In this document: in pieces, positions 1-12,460 of the stretch
How the letters are laid out: the number at the start of each line of letters is the position of its first letter
Position numbering within the stretch: the stretch's first letter is position 1
NCBI GenBank assembly: GCA_028583605.1
Contig: CM053326.1
Location: 12,486,587-12,550,586 of the forward strand
Reading direction: 5' to 3'
DNA: 64,000 nucleotides
Source: Dastarcus helophoroides
Lineage: Eukaryota > Arthropoda > Insecta > Coleoptera > Bothrideridae
The notes under the pieces: model-generated
What the model was told of the DNA's origin: nothing
What the model saw: only the letters and a program-made list of their open reading frames with translations
Database searches by the model: none
Translations under genes and position numbers: made by a program

Positions 1-2070
1 TACATCAAAAACGTTTAGACCTATATACAGATATTATACAACTATTTTATCTATCATATTACCTAGAAAATAAAATTAAAATCGTGTAGCAGGTTAGGCT
101 TCGATTATAAATATGCCGTGAATGTAAACACTTCATTTAGACAAAAAACAAAACAAAACGTAATACAACGAAGAACATTAATTAATTACTAAATAATTGT
201 ACTGAGTCAATCACAAGAGGGGAGCATGTATATTTATGTGCACCACATCTTCCTCGGGAATTTTCCATCTCGATAAAAGATCTAATATGTTCTAGTGGTC
301 AGAAGATGTAAACCTGCACATGAATCACTTTGCAATATCAACTATCTGGCACATTCAAGAAAGAAATCCATTTTCTTCATAATTACTGCAACATCATTTT
401 ATTGCAATTAGTACATAGGTCCTTTCCTTCAAAATAGGAAATTTTACTTCTCCTTCAATATAACTGAAACTGCCACCATCCTGCAAATATTTTGATTCGA
501 ACTCCTACTTTATGAAAAATCAATTGATGCATTTGGTCGTGGAACATCTCTATGCCTTCGAAAGTTCCTTGAACACATAATATCATTTAAATTTATATTA
601 GGATAGCTCTAAAATAATTAAACATACTATTTAAACAGTTCATGCTTAAAGTGTTGAAAGCAGCATCCGTGTAAGTTTGTTGAAATTAACAATTCCTTTC
701 TATTACTAGTAAAAAAATTTCCTATTACAAACATTCGCTTATAGACAAAACTGTCCTTTTTTTATTTTAGTGTCGTTTTATTATTTATGATGGAAGGTGC
801 AAAACTATAAAGCAACAACAATACGTGGGAACTCTGCAAAGATAATATCGAACCGCTTGTTTTCAATTCTCTGACCTGAAGTGGTCCAGTTGTCAAATCT
901 TTGAGAAAGATCTGACCAAATTCGATGCATAACTCTTCCTGCCTCATAAAGGAAATTTGATGCCTTTGTGAAACGACAGCATGGCAATAATAAACATTTA
1001 CTTGAAGGCTTAAGTAACAAATAGGTTGTAATATTGATTTAATGGCATAAGATTTGTAGAACTGATAAATTTCCTTTTATTGTGCATTTTGCCAATTGTA
1101 AAAAAAACTGTTATATTCAATGCGTATCCTAACTAGAAATCAATGTATATTGAACATTAACAACAAACATTAACAATTTTTCACTGTTCCTGGTACCGTT
1201 AGACGCTTTTGTATTAAATTTTGTTAAGGCGTCCAGCCACACAAAAGTGAATGTCTTACCATTTTATATCAGAGTACTCCTCGGCTAAGGATATTTTTAC
1301 CTTTTTAAAAATAGATCTTTTTCGTTGGGACCCTTCTCAATAGGCTTAAAGTTGTTCGCAAGTTCTTTAATGTATTAGAGAAGCGGCAACAGAAGTTAAA
1401 TAACCTACTCATTAGGAAATAATAAATTAACTATGGTCGTAGAACTTCTTCAGTCAAAACAATGCTGGGATTAAAAATAGAAACTACTTACAATTTCCAC
1501 AACATTATCTTCGGCTTTACATTTCAAAGAGTCACACATTTTTTATAACCTAATTACCGCAGCTAAAATCAGTATAAAACATAAGAACATCGAAATATTT
1601 GAAAACGTCTGACTAAATACTTTTTTATGTTCTTTGTTTTGCTCGTCATTGCACTGAGAATATTTAGATTATACATCTGGCTAGCTTCTTTCAATTGTTT
1701 TCTGGTGGAATGGAGATCTATTTGCATATCATGTAAGTTAACGAAAACTACGATGTCCACTTTAATTGATGTCAGGTTGGTACTTTTATTTAGTCTGAAT
1801 TTAAATAACTTCTGGGAGGTCGGCAGTGATATCAGGATTCGCTTGTTACATGCATTACTCTAACAATAGCAAACTACCACGACAAAAAATAGCAACTTCG
1901 GTATGTTTTTGCATTTTGTTCAACTAAAGGATTAAAAGAAGAATCTTCTGATTTTAATAAGAGTCAATTAGTTAAGGAAGATTAATGAAATGTAGAAATA
2001 ATTTATTGGGTTACGAAGTATGCATGTACCTAAATGAAATAATGAATCTGATTTTTGTGATTAATTTTTT
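1..2070. other. Non-coding, presumed upstream intron of the BCL11-like gene
   Basis: AT-rich sequence in which I see no coding signal, RNA gene or recognisable element. The only open frames are about 60-80 codons and have no family-like motif. It is presumed intronic because the N-terminal exon of the zinc-finger gene at 29-52 kb was not found in the window and so should lie further upstream; that is inference. Confidence 0.4.
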
Positions 2071-2650
2071 TTATTCAATTGAAACTACAATTCCCAATTG
2101 CTCCTCCAAAGTTGCCTTGGGAAACCACACCGATACTATTTTTTCACACGGTATAGAAGTGCTGGAACTCTGATATTTGAATCACTTTTAACTAATCGGC
2201 TGTTTTCAAATATTCTTCCATATCTCAAATTTGTGTGCTTCAAGGGAAGCTACTGTCTCAGTAAAAAGAAAAAAAAATGCTAGGATTTAATCCGGAGAAT
2301 AAGGAACTGGAGGCGCAGGAAAGTTTTCACTTGCTAAACAATACTTAGTTATAAAGGAATCCACTTTTTGGAAATGCGCATTGTCTTGGCGCAGCACCAA
2401 TTGATGGGCTAATTCTACCTGATAACTGTTTTTGAACCATTTTAAGGACTTCGCTCTAAAAAGGTTAGTTTACCGTTTGGTCTTCCATCACAAATTCTTT
2501 GTGGCAATCTCTTGAACAGAGGGAAATGCAATTGAAGCTGATTTTCAGCTTCAGTTTTTGGTACTTTGTTTTTTTGAACTCACTTCAACTAAAATAAACT
2601 TTCATACTACGATTAGGTCATGCCTGCGCCAAACTAAATAAGATAGTATC
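2070..2650 (-). pseudogene. Decayed mariner-like transposase (catalytic and C-terminal part)
   Basis: Reading the minus strand in shifting frames gives remnants of a mariner/Tc1-type DDE transposase in the correct order. First comes a segment like the family's VHKEFVPPGQTVN motif (read here as CHKEFVMEDQTVN). Then comes the second catalytic block (LRQDNAH, followed about 30 residues later by PAPPVPYSPD). Last, near 2080-2130, is a C-terminal stretch like CIVSQGNYFEGD (read as CIGVVSQGNFGGAIG). The usual HDNAxPH histidine is lost, and several frameshifts and stops break the frame, so it is a dead relic. No terminal inverted repeats were found. Assignment rests on remembered family motifs rather than an alignment. 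Confidence 0.55.
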
Positions 2651-2754
2651 AAAACTGTGAAGTCGATGTTTACAAAATGCAAAAATACATGCTGCCTTAA
2701 AATCTCAAAGAGGTAACCGATAGCCCCGCGAAAAGAAAAGTCAGACCACTATTT

Positions 2755-3110
2755 TGTGGATCTGAACCATTCTTTGGTATATCAAAGGATATATCTCAAG
2801 AGAATTCCATAACAGGAAAAGAGGATAAATGGACACCCCCTGGAAAAAAACTACTCCAGGCCAAAGACAAAAACTCATCGATCTACCCAGGAATGATTTG
2901 AGGCTCATTACTGGCCTTTTTATCGATTATTGTCCCTTGAACCATCACCTTAATAAAATGGGCAAAATGGATAACAGTTTGTATAAATTTTGCCATTTCT
3001 TGGACGAGACATGACACATATTGTGCAGCTACCCCTCATTGATCCAGGAAACATTTCGGTATTAGGATGAAAGTAACACCTGCTGGAATTGGCAATTTGG
3101 TTCAAGTAAC
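2755..3110 (+). pseudogene. 3' end of an RNase H-type non-LTR retrotransposon ORF2
   Basis: The + strand encodes a fragment typical of the extreme C-terminus of arthropod non-LTR polyproteins that carry RNase H (I/R1/Loa-like groups). A leucine-rich stretch LRLITGLFIDYCPLNHHL is followed by NKMGKMDNSLYKFC. After one stop codon (3013) come HILCSYPSL and QETFRY, matching the usual cysteine/histidine knuckle CxxC...HILCxCPAL. The second knuckle cysteine is missing and the frame has a stop, so it is non-functional. Upstream homology seems to begin near 2755 (EPFFGISK) in another frame. It abuts the mariner relic but has no visible relation to it. Confidence 0.6.
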
Positions 3111-5640
3111 ATCCTAGACTTTAAGAAAAGTGTGGGAGACGTTGTAATAGTTTACACTAATGTACAACTTAACAATCCTAAGATTAATCTTATAGAAAAT
3201 AAATTGGATAAAGAGAAGAAGAGCAAAACGACCCGCCACAAATCTACAATCTGTAATCTAGGATATCATAACTGTTCAATCAAAAACAATTACAAAAACA
3301 CAAGATATGGAATAAATAATTCTAATGAAGTAAGAATATCGACTCTGGCTCCCTTGAAATGGACTGGGTGCAACATCCGGTGAAATATTTCATGTCACAT
3401 CTTTCAACGTGGTTTTGGCTGTCTGGACCCCAACAGTATGCCCACAACGAAAATGTGAAGTACGAGTCTCACAAGAAGCCCAAGATTCAAATCATCGAAG
3501 GCTCAGAAAAAATAAAATGGCATTCGAAGTAACGGATTAACCCTCACAATTTCCAAAATTCAAGCACATTGGTAGCATGTGTTATCATAGGTTCAACTTG
3601 TTGGAAAACCATTTCATAATTTTAATCAGCGCGTTATTCGGAGAATTGAGCTCGTTTTGTCGGTAATGTACATGGTGAAGAGTATGTCCAGAAGGTGTTG
3701 GGTCCGGGTTGTACTCAACAATTATGACAAATATATGGCTTAATAAATATTTACGCATCAGTATCAATTAATATTTTTGTCAAAAAGCGTCGAAGACTTG
3801 TTCATGAAATACTTTTTATTTATCGCCACTTATGTACCTACTATTGATTGTATGATAGTGACAGTCTTCTGCATTTCTTTCAACTTTAAAATAATGATAA
3901 AATTTCAGGAAAATCTGATGAAATGTATCTCTCCTTGACCTAAGGAATAACTTTTATTTTAAAGATCTGCAACTGTAATTTTCTACGTGTCCATCCTGCA
4001 AACGATATGTGTGACCAAACTGCACATGTCGAGGTGGTATAATCTATCTCCGTGCACATGAACAATTAGGAGCGCGATGAGGAGATACGGTGACCCCTAA
4101 CGGTGGCTGCTGAAGCATGTGAAGACGTACGCAAGGTGTTCGTGTACATTTGAGAAAACTCTCCCACGCTCCAAATGATGCAGCGGTGTGTAGGAAAGGG
4201 TCAATCTTAACCGAACCGTACCCATTCTGTGCATTTACCATCGGCATTCAAATGGGTTGGCATTCAACACTTGTCGAAACGGACAATGGTCAGACATCAA
4301 CCTGCACAACAGGACTTTACTATAATACCCATTATACGTCAATTGAAAGACCTATTCATGCTTGTTTGCGGATTTTACCAACTTGGCTGCCAAGTCGCGT
4401 TCAATTTTATTGGTATTGTTATTTCATAAAATATATTGCTATTTCTAAAGCAGGTTGGTCACTAAATGAAAGATTTGGTCAACCTAAAATTTGTTCATTA
4501 ATTTTATTTAATTATAAGGGTCTACCATGAAGAATAATCTATAATTATCTCAAAGAAATAGATTAAGCAAAATCTAAACATACCTACTTTGCATTCCATT
4601 TTGCTTTCGGTACTTCTAAAAGCTCTATGCATATATGTCAGTTGACATAGGCCGACAGATTCGAATCGAATCTACATAATATACTAGTAATTTAACAAAG
4701 CATCTAAAGACTTGACTTCGTAAGTAAACGTTTAAAATATATATGAAATCCCAATATTTATTGCAACAAATAGTAGGAGCATATATACGATATAACTTTC
4801 ATTAAAATTATGGCAAGCATCACAAAATGCCTTCATTGTTCTACTTTTCCTAAGCATTGATCTTGTGAATTGTGATGAGAGAGCGATGTCATTTTTCATT
4901 CGGTAAACATGACGAATTGTAAAATTCCCGGACAAACATGGTCATTGTACTACCAAAGGGTTGACCGAAATTCCCACACAACTCCTACATCTGTCGCTAT
5001 TTATGAATATAGAAACCGACCACAGCATCGTTTATTTTATCTGGACATCAGTTTAACTTCAATAACTCACCAAAACCTTTAAAGTTTTTGTTACGAGACA
5101 GGGGATCTTTTCACATCGACCTGCGATCCTATCTTTGTATTTGTAAGAAAATAATCAAATTCCAATTAAATAAATCTAGTGTTTAGTTTCATTATTCGAG
5201 ATGATTTTCTTCGTATAAAATAAAAAGAATACATCCATCCGCTATTATGTCTAAATGCTGGTATGCTTAAATCAGGTTTTTTTTGTATTATCATGAGTTA
5301 TGAGCATAAAATTATTGGATAGAGTAGTCTAGAAATATGAACATGAAAAAAATTATTCAGTTTGGAGTTTAAATGTTAGTATGGTCACAATCATTTCAAA
5401 AAATATTTATTGAATTAATGAGAAAACCCGATAGGTCATTTAAGCATAATACAAATTTTTCTACTGAAAATAGAAAATAAATACAAAATTTGTTAAAAAT
5501 GTTTGAGATCGCAAGATAAATCTAATATATAAATGCGAAAGTGTGTTTGTCCGCTTTTCACAGTTCAATTACTGAAGCAATATTAACAAATGTGTATAGA
5601 AGTACTCGCAAGGTAGGATCGTTAGTAGAATACATAGATA
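3111..5640. other. Non-coding interval without a recognised gene
   Basis: The longest open frame here (4150-4530, 126 codons) has no recognisable domain, no splice context and ordinary base composition, so I do not call it a gene. At about 5522-5575 the text 'tctaatatataaatgcgaaa' followed by GTGTGTTTGTCCG resembles the 5' terminus of insect Helitrons, but no matching 3' hairpin-CTRR end was found. The rest is AT-rich and featureless to me. Confidence 0.3.
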
Positions 5641-5654
5641 CTCCCAAACTTAGC

Positions 5655-7335
5655 CTTAATGTTTGCTGAAAATTCCAATCTTGATTCTCGAAACGCAGAA
5701 CCTCCTATTCTCCCTAAGGTTGGCACTTCGATGCCTGAAGTTGTTTTCAGACAACGCACAATCAGGAAGATTCTCCTTGAGCTCGACACCTCGAAACCTT
5801 CTGGCCTTAATGGTATTCCAGCTATTGTTCTTAAGAAGTGCGTCCCAGAGTTGACTCCTGTCCTAAGCAAATTGTTCACACTCTCTTACAACAAAGGTTT
5901 ATTCCCTAACACCTAGAAATCTGCTAGAGTGTAACCTGTCTTTAAAAAGGGAAAAAGAAATTTGGCTAACAACTATCGCCCTATATCTTTATTACCCGTT
6001 ATATCTAAAGTGATGGAAAAGGTTATCAACATCGAGTTTCTCAAATATCTGGAGGAAAATAGAATCGTCTCCGACAAGCAATACGGTTTTAGACAACAAC
6101 GTTCCACTGGCGATCTACTGGCATATGTTACTCATATCTGTAACTCAGCTGTGGAAAAACATGGTGAGGCTAGGATTGTGACATTGGATATCTCAAAGGC
6201 TTTCTGCAGAGTCTGGCACCGATCTCTTCTCGCCAAATTAACATTTTATGGTCTTCCTCCTGGACTCTGTCATTTGTCATTTTCAGACCGTTGTCGATGG
6301 CATCTCTTCCGAGATATTTGCGATTAACGCAGGGGTGCCTCGGGGGCCTGTTCTGTCCCCTACTCTATTTCTGTTACACATAAACGATCTCTTAGCTTCA
6401 GCTTCCCAGCCTATATACAGCTACGCAGATAATAGTAACCTTGTGTCTTTTTTTTCTCCGACAAACCATTACCTATCGCTGCTTCAGATCGACTAAGGGA
6501 ACAGCAGATACAGACGATTAATCGGGACCTTGAGATTATTCTGGAATGGGGTAAGAACAATTTGGTCGACTTCAACACTTCAAAAACTCAGGCCGCGATT
6601 TTTTCTAAGAGAACATCAAGGGATAATGCAACAAACAAACTAATGGACGGTAAAATCCTTCCGATGAAATCTAATCTATCTATCCTAGGAGTGAATGCGA
6701 GCACTAACTTCTCTTGGGACGATCATGTGCGCGTCATTGCCAAATCCGCCTCTCAGAAGCTAGGCTTTTTTTTAGAGCTAAAAAGTACTTCACATCTCAT
6801 CAGCTATTAACACTATATAAAGCTTAAGTTAGGCCAACACTAGAATACTGTTCTCATGTCTGGAGTTCAGCCCCAAAACACACTTTAGCTCTCTTGGATT
6901 CAATTCAAAGAAGAGCGATTCGTCTAATTGATGACGAGAGTCTGACCGATTCTCTTGAAACACTAGGGCACAGGCATATGGTTGATGACTTGTCTCTTTT
7001 TTACAATGGAAGATGCTCGCAGGAACTAATAGGATTGATCCCTTCAAGGGCAAGATTCTTGGGGCGCATTAGACAGTCGAAAACAGCAAATTCCTGTGCG
7101 ATCCAGCTTTACACAGTGAGGACTTCTGTCGGCGGAGACTCTTTTTTATATAGAACTTCCAAGTTATGGAACTTGTCACCGGAAGGAATTTTCCCCAAAA
7201 ATTACATCCTATTCGTGTTTAGAAAGGCGGTTCATCGCCATCTATCCTTGTTTCCGCATTCTACTCGCAGTGCTTTGAAAGCATAATGGGGTTACCCTTT
7301 GCGAGTGGATTAAACTTAAAAAAAAACTAACATAT
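5655..7335 (+). pseudogene. Jockey-like non-LTR retrotransposon, copy 1 (broken reverse transcriptase)
   Basis: The + strand contains, in order and in shifting frames, the core of a jockey-superfamily ORF2. A pre-RT segment (5659-5916) is followed by a TAG stop and then NNYRPISLLPVISKVMEKV (5962 on), the RT finger motif. Next come QYGFRQQRSTGDLL and LDISKAF, then GVPRGPVLSPTLF, then the catalytic box. There the YADD motif reads YADN (near 6425), which destroys a metal-binding aspartate. A thumb segment (6562-6810) and a C-terminal domain (6894-7286, with LDSIQRRAIRLIDD and LWNLSPE) finish the frame. The 3' end is GCGAGTGGATTAAA plus an A-rich stretch. The endonuclease is absent, so the copy is 5'-truncated. 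At least four frame breaks make it dead. It matches the inverted copy at 12.46-14.43 kb. Confidence 0.85.
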
Positions 7336-10300
7336 CCAAAAGAAAGAAAATTGCCTTTTTCCTTTTCTATGTAAACAAATGACATGACAACGACGGCAGC
7401 GTTATCTAACGGTAGGGCACGACTTTATCGTATCTTTGCACGTAACATTCTTTTAATATAGTTTTTTTTTTTCGGTGGAATGGACTGGTCCTTGATTATC
7501 TTCAAAAATTGATATACAAATCTTATCCCCTGAAAACTAGATAAATTAAAAAATACAACAAAACTTACTCTAACGTGTTTAGATAGCCAAGCTTTTTTAA
7601 TTTTTCTTGGTTTCAAGGGACAAGATTTGTGTATCAACTTTGCAACATATGTATGTATGTAACTGTAGACTGGCTAGGAAGCTAAATGTGCCCATGATCA
7701 TGTCAATGAATTTGAACAAAACATAATTTTGCAATCTCACGAACTCTTTGGAAATGTGTACAGCAGATTAAGTTAGTTTTATTACAAATATACAACTGAT
7801 TTTATAAATGACAAAGTATGTTTGATCCACAACACCACATATCGCCATTTCACAGCAATCTAGTACATATATCTGGTTCCTAATTAAAACTAGGGACAAA
7901 TTCAAATATTAAAACAAAACGAATTGATCCGTTACTTAATCAAATTTAAAAACTCTTTAATTTTGAACAGTTTTTCCATTAAATTGTAAAGACGATTATT
8001 CACTTAAATCAGCAGGCAGAAGTTGTGGATAATTGCTAGTTAATAATAATAATTAACTAACTCCTAAACGAACTAAACGAGTTGTTTTGTGAAATGTGGT
8101 CAATCAAATATAAACGCCTGGGAACATTTATTTTAAATAAATAGCACTTTCTGAAATTTAATCAGTGGCTAGATATGGAATTAAAAACTATATTCTATTA
8201 CGACCTGTCATATCTTGTTTAACTCTTTTTTTATGAATTGTTACTTTATTTACAATAAAAAAGTAATCCTGTATTTTTTTGGTAAAAGGACATTTTAAGC
8301 GTAAATTATTATTTTGTGTGACTAAAAAAATGCCTAAAAATATATTTTCAACAGATGAAATTTTAAAAAATTTATTAAGGTAACATTTGACTTCATTAAA
8401 CATAAGAACACTTTTAAAGTTAGGATTCCTAGTACAGTTCGGGATTACTATTAGGTCTTGATAGCTCCGATAAATGAAACGCATTTTGATAAAAATTTAG
8501 CCACGTTTATTAACTGACATCGCCGAGATCTGGGACGCAATTTTTTTTGTACAAAACCTACAGACTACTTGAAAACACCAAATTTTACACCCCCATGTGG
8601 TCTATTATTAGAATAGGGTCGCTGGTCAGTCCACATGTTTCCGGTGGTCAAGTGACGTTCTGACGATTTCTTACACTAAAATCTTACGATAGCTAAGGAC
8701 ATATCTTATTTTATTTACCAAATTTTACAAAGCAAGCTGAAAATATTTAGGAGTTACCTAAAATTTTATTATTTTTGTATAAAATTGGCTGCGACTATTG
8801 TTTAGGAAAACCTTTCGTCCTAAAATTATATGAGCAATCAAAGTCAAAGTACTTTTTTTTAGTCACATTTCATATGAAACATGGTAATTTCTCCTGTCAA
8901 ATAATCCTCTTCTCCAGCGTTTCCCAAACTTTTTTTTCGTCCCGGTTCGGCTGTGTTTGATATTTCCTCTTCGCGACCCACTAAAATATTTTTTTTGACA
9001 AAAACGTTCACAACGGCCCTACAATTGCCTTCTTGAATTTCCTAATTCATTAGATTTTAACTGCCTTCTCTATAATCTAGGTTTTGCTCACTAAAAAACT
9101 CCTGCTGCCATATATAATATGAAACTGCTCATCGTTTTTTTGTAATTGTCACATGTACGAGATACCAATCTCAAAGATAAATCAATTTCATAATAAAGCA
9201 AATAACAAATAACCTTCCAAAATTTACAACCTTTCTCGTGAGGCATTGTCTCGTTTATCTCGCACGGTGCATTTCGAATTGATGCCTGCCGACCTATCAG
9301 AATTTTGCCATCGTTTTTTTTCTGATATAATCAATTTTCGCTTACGGAGAGAATAGGCATAATAATAATCAAATTAAAACACACTTTATACAATTATGGT
9401 ATGCACATTTTCGCATATTCAATTTCAATTCAGGGGTAGGGGCAAGTAGTTCAAAGTGGCGTTTTTTGGTAACGCGAAATCATTCGTTTGTCTCTTATTT
9501 TTAGTCCATTAACGCACCTAAAGAAGTTTTTCATTTAAAAAAAAGAACACGAAAACAATAAATTGAATTGCAGAAAATAAATTATTGATTGTTTTTCTTT
9601 AGATCTCGATACATTGTTCTTAATGGCAAGGCATGACTAATTCAGTAACGCTATAGACGACTTATGGAGATGATCAAGGCAGAGAAAACATCGAAAGAGA
9701 AGAATAGTTTAAACAAGGCGCGGAAGTTATAGATGTCAGCCTGCAGCGCTATTAACGAACTAGCTAATTCGTCGAACGAAACAAATCTTATACTCCTGAA
9801 GGTAACTTTCGGTCTCCTGTAAAGGGCAAAATAGAGAGGAAATTATAACAAAAACAATAATTGAAGTTAGGTTTAAGAACTCTAAGTAAATGTCTGAATT
9901 GTTTAATTTGTAAAAATTAGTCACACTTCGCCAGTATAGGTAATGAATCTAGCTAGCTATCTCCGAGCAAAACCAATCTTATACTATTGAAGGCAATTTG
10001 GGACCTCTACTAGCGACATAAGTAGGAAAAAATACGAAATTGAATTACAGTAAAGTGTGTTTTATTCGAATTTCAATTAAGCTAAAGGTGGCTTATCCGA
10101 ACACCTCCGCGTTTAAAGATAATTCTTGTTGCCCACGATATATTTGCAGGTCAAAACTCATAAGAAAAGCTTAATTTGTAAATAAATGTTGTCGATTTTG
10201 CGAACCATTTATTTGTTTTGTTGACAGTCGTTTTGTAAAGGTGAATTATGCAGTTAATGGAAATTTTGGAATATAGCTTATATAATTTTGAAAAACCCCT

Positions 10301-12460
10301 TCTCTCTCCAAAAGGATATATTACAACTAAGTTATAATCAGTTTTATGGCGAAAAGTCGCTTTTTGGCATTTCTCGATAACAGAGCAAACCACGACCTAT
10401 GGTGCAATTATAAAGTGCTATTTTTTTGCAAAAAAACACCCATCCTGCGTTGACATCTAAAATGTCTCTAGGTTAATCTTATTTGCTTCAAAAGGTTGCA
10501 TAGCAATACCTTTTTTTATTGGAAAACTAAACGAGATACCTATAAAAAAAAGAAAAAAGCGAAAATAGAAATGTCTTATATTTGATTGCTTGATTTGTTT
10601 ATAAAACCTACTATCTTTTCCATATTTATTCATAACAGCGGTGCGAAACCTACTCTAGGCAGGTCGGATTTGTCCTTGGCCGTTTTTATTATTAATTTCA
10701 AAAAGCTATAATTTTAAAAAAAGTACATGCTATATTTTATACCCAGTGTTCCCATCTGTGTCAAACTAGATAATAAATTCACCGATGTTAACCACTTTTT
10801 AACGTATATTTAGAGTCACCCCTATTTTTTAGTATTCCTTCTATAAGGCCTTGTTAATTCCAATACCGATATCGAAATTAACATCAATTTTTGCAGCGTC
10901 GCTAAAATTCTTTTGTTAGAAACCCCTCTATAAATTTTTGGTCCATCAAGGGTCATAACTTACGCTTATCCCTACTCTGTATAGTAGATTTATCCCGCAC
11001 CCTTGGCTTTCTTACCTGTACATTAGTTGAAATTCGGCTTTCCGAGATGTAACACGCTTTTTATACTTTTATAGATCCCTGACTTTTAAAATCGTTTGCG
11101 TGCTCTTTGTACTGTGATATTAGGTGTAAGAATTCAAATTACGCAATGAATTTAGAACTGCTTTTTAAAATGAGATTTTTTTGGAATAATTTTATGGGTG
11201 AGTTGTTACTATTTAATTGTTTATATTTTTTTAAGTTATCATTGTAAAGCAAAACGCCAGAGTTTACAGTTTTTATTTTTGCAGTAATAATGTTTGAGTA
11301 TACTTCATTTATATGTATTTTATTCATTTTGGTTGAATACATCTTGACATTTGTGTCTTCAAAAATATTATTATTTATTAATATGTTTTTTTTAAGTTTG
11401 ACAGATTTTGGAGAACATTTTTTATTACGTATGTGGTTGCTGATCAAATACACTATTTTATTAGTTGTAGAATTACATATACTGACGTGTAGCGCTTACT
11501 CTGTAGATGCATATTTATTATAAAATGCATGTATGCATATTATAATCATTGTGTAGGATTCAATACGCAGTACAGAAATTTTCACAAATATTACTAAACG
11601 TAATCCATGCAATCAAACTTGTTGAAAATGAGAAATTTTACCAGAAGAATGAATTAACTGTTTATATTTAAAATATTTCCTAGTCGATGCATAACTCGCT
11701 CTGTAATTAATGAAACATTTTGTTTGTTTACAAAATTTAAGTTTGCCAAATTGCGAAGTAGAAAAAGTCTATGCTAAATGAATTTTGTGGCAAAATCGGC
11801 CGAGACGTACAAAAACAATATTTACAATCTGATTTCAGTTGACGATTGAATTCTTTCATTTACTTCCCCCAATAAAATATGGGTATTTGCTGCTATTAGG
11901 GGCAGCCCACTTGATTGGAAACAGTAGCCAAGGATGCCCTGATTAGCCGGATAAATTGCAATATCCTTTCACATAAGGTCCAGAACTGGAGTTTCGAAAT
12001 GTACAATAAGTATACTTGGCATTATTTTATTGGTCCTTTCAGTGACAAATGAAGATCGGGTCATGACATTAACTACCCCGAAGCGTAGTAAATCTGCAGT
12101 TTTCTCTTTCTTTAAGCCTTTCTCCCGAATACACAAAGATTTATTCTCGATGTTCGATATCGGATGCTTTCAGTTTTATTTGTAAACAAATCAATTCATT
12201 GGGAATAGAGTTTATATAATGACCGATCCCTTTGCAGGGGTTAGTTTAGTTAAAAAATGTAACTTAGCAAATCTTCATGATGTAAGGAATCGCATAAAAT
12301 AAGATTTAAATTAGGATTACTTTTTATTCTATATTACCCATCAATACTGATTTATTCTGCAGTTAGGGCATGTAATAATAATCTCAGTTTCTACTGAGTT
12401 GAAGCAACTTCAAGTTCTTTAAAGAATGTTTTTCTTTCTAAAATTGTCCAGTACATGTAA
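7336..12460. other. AT-rich interval between two inverted jockey-like copies
   Basis: No gene recognised. The open frames at 8188-8484 (-) and 11139-11453 (-) are low-complexity (Lys/Asn/Ile-rich) and look like chance frames. A dispersed repeat sits at 7470-7640 (see the entry at 35405). At 8917, CAGCGTTTCCCAAACTTTTT resembles one end of a hAT-type element, but I could not find the opposite end. Confidence 0.35.
7470..7640 (-). repeat. Dispersed repeat shared with 35405-35490
   Basis: The stretch from TGGAATGGACTGGTCCTTG through AAAATTGATATACAAATCTTATC is found in opposite orientation at about 35405-35490, with roughly 80-85% identity over some 75 bp by eye. A related phrase (GGGACAAGATTTGTGTATCAA) recurs nearby at 7617. 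Likely a fragment of an uncharacterised interspersed element. Confidence 0.5.
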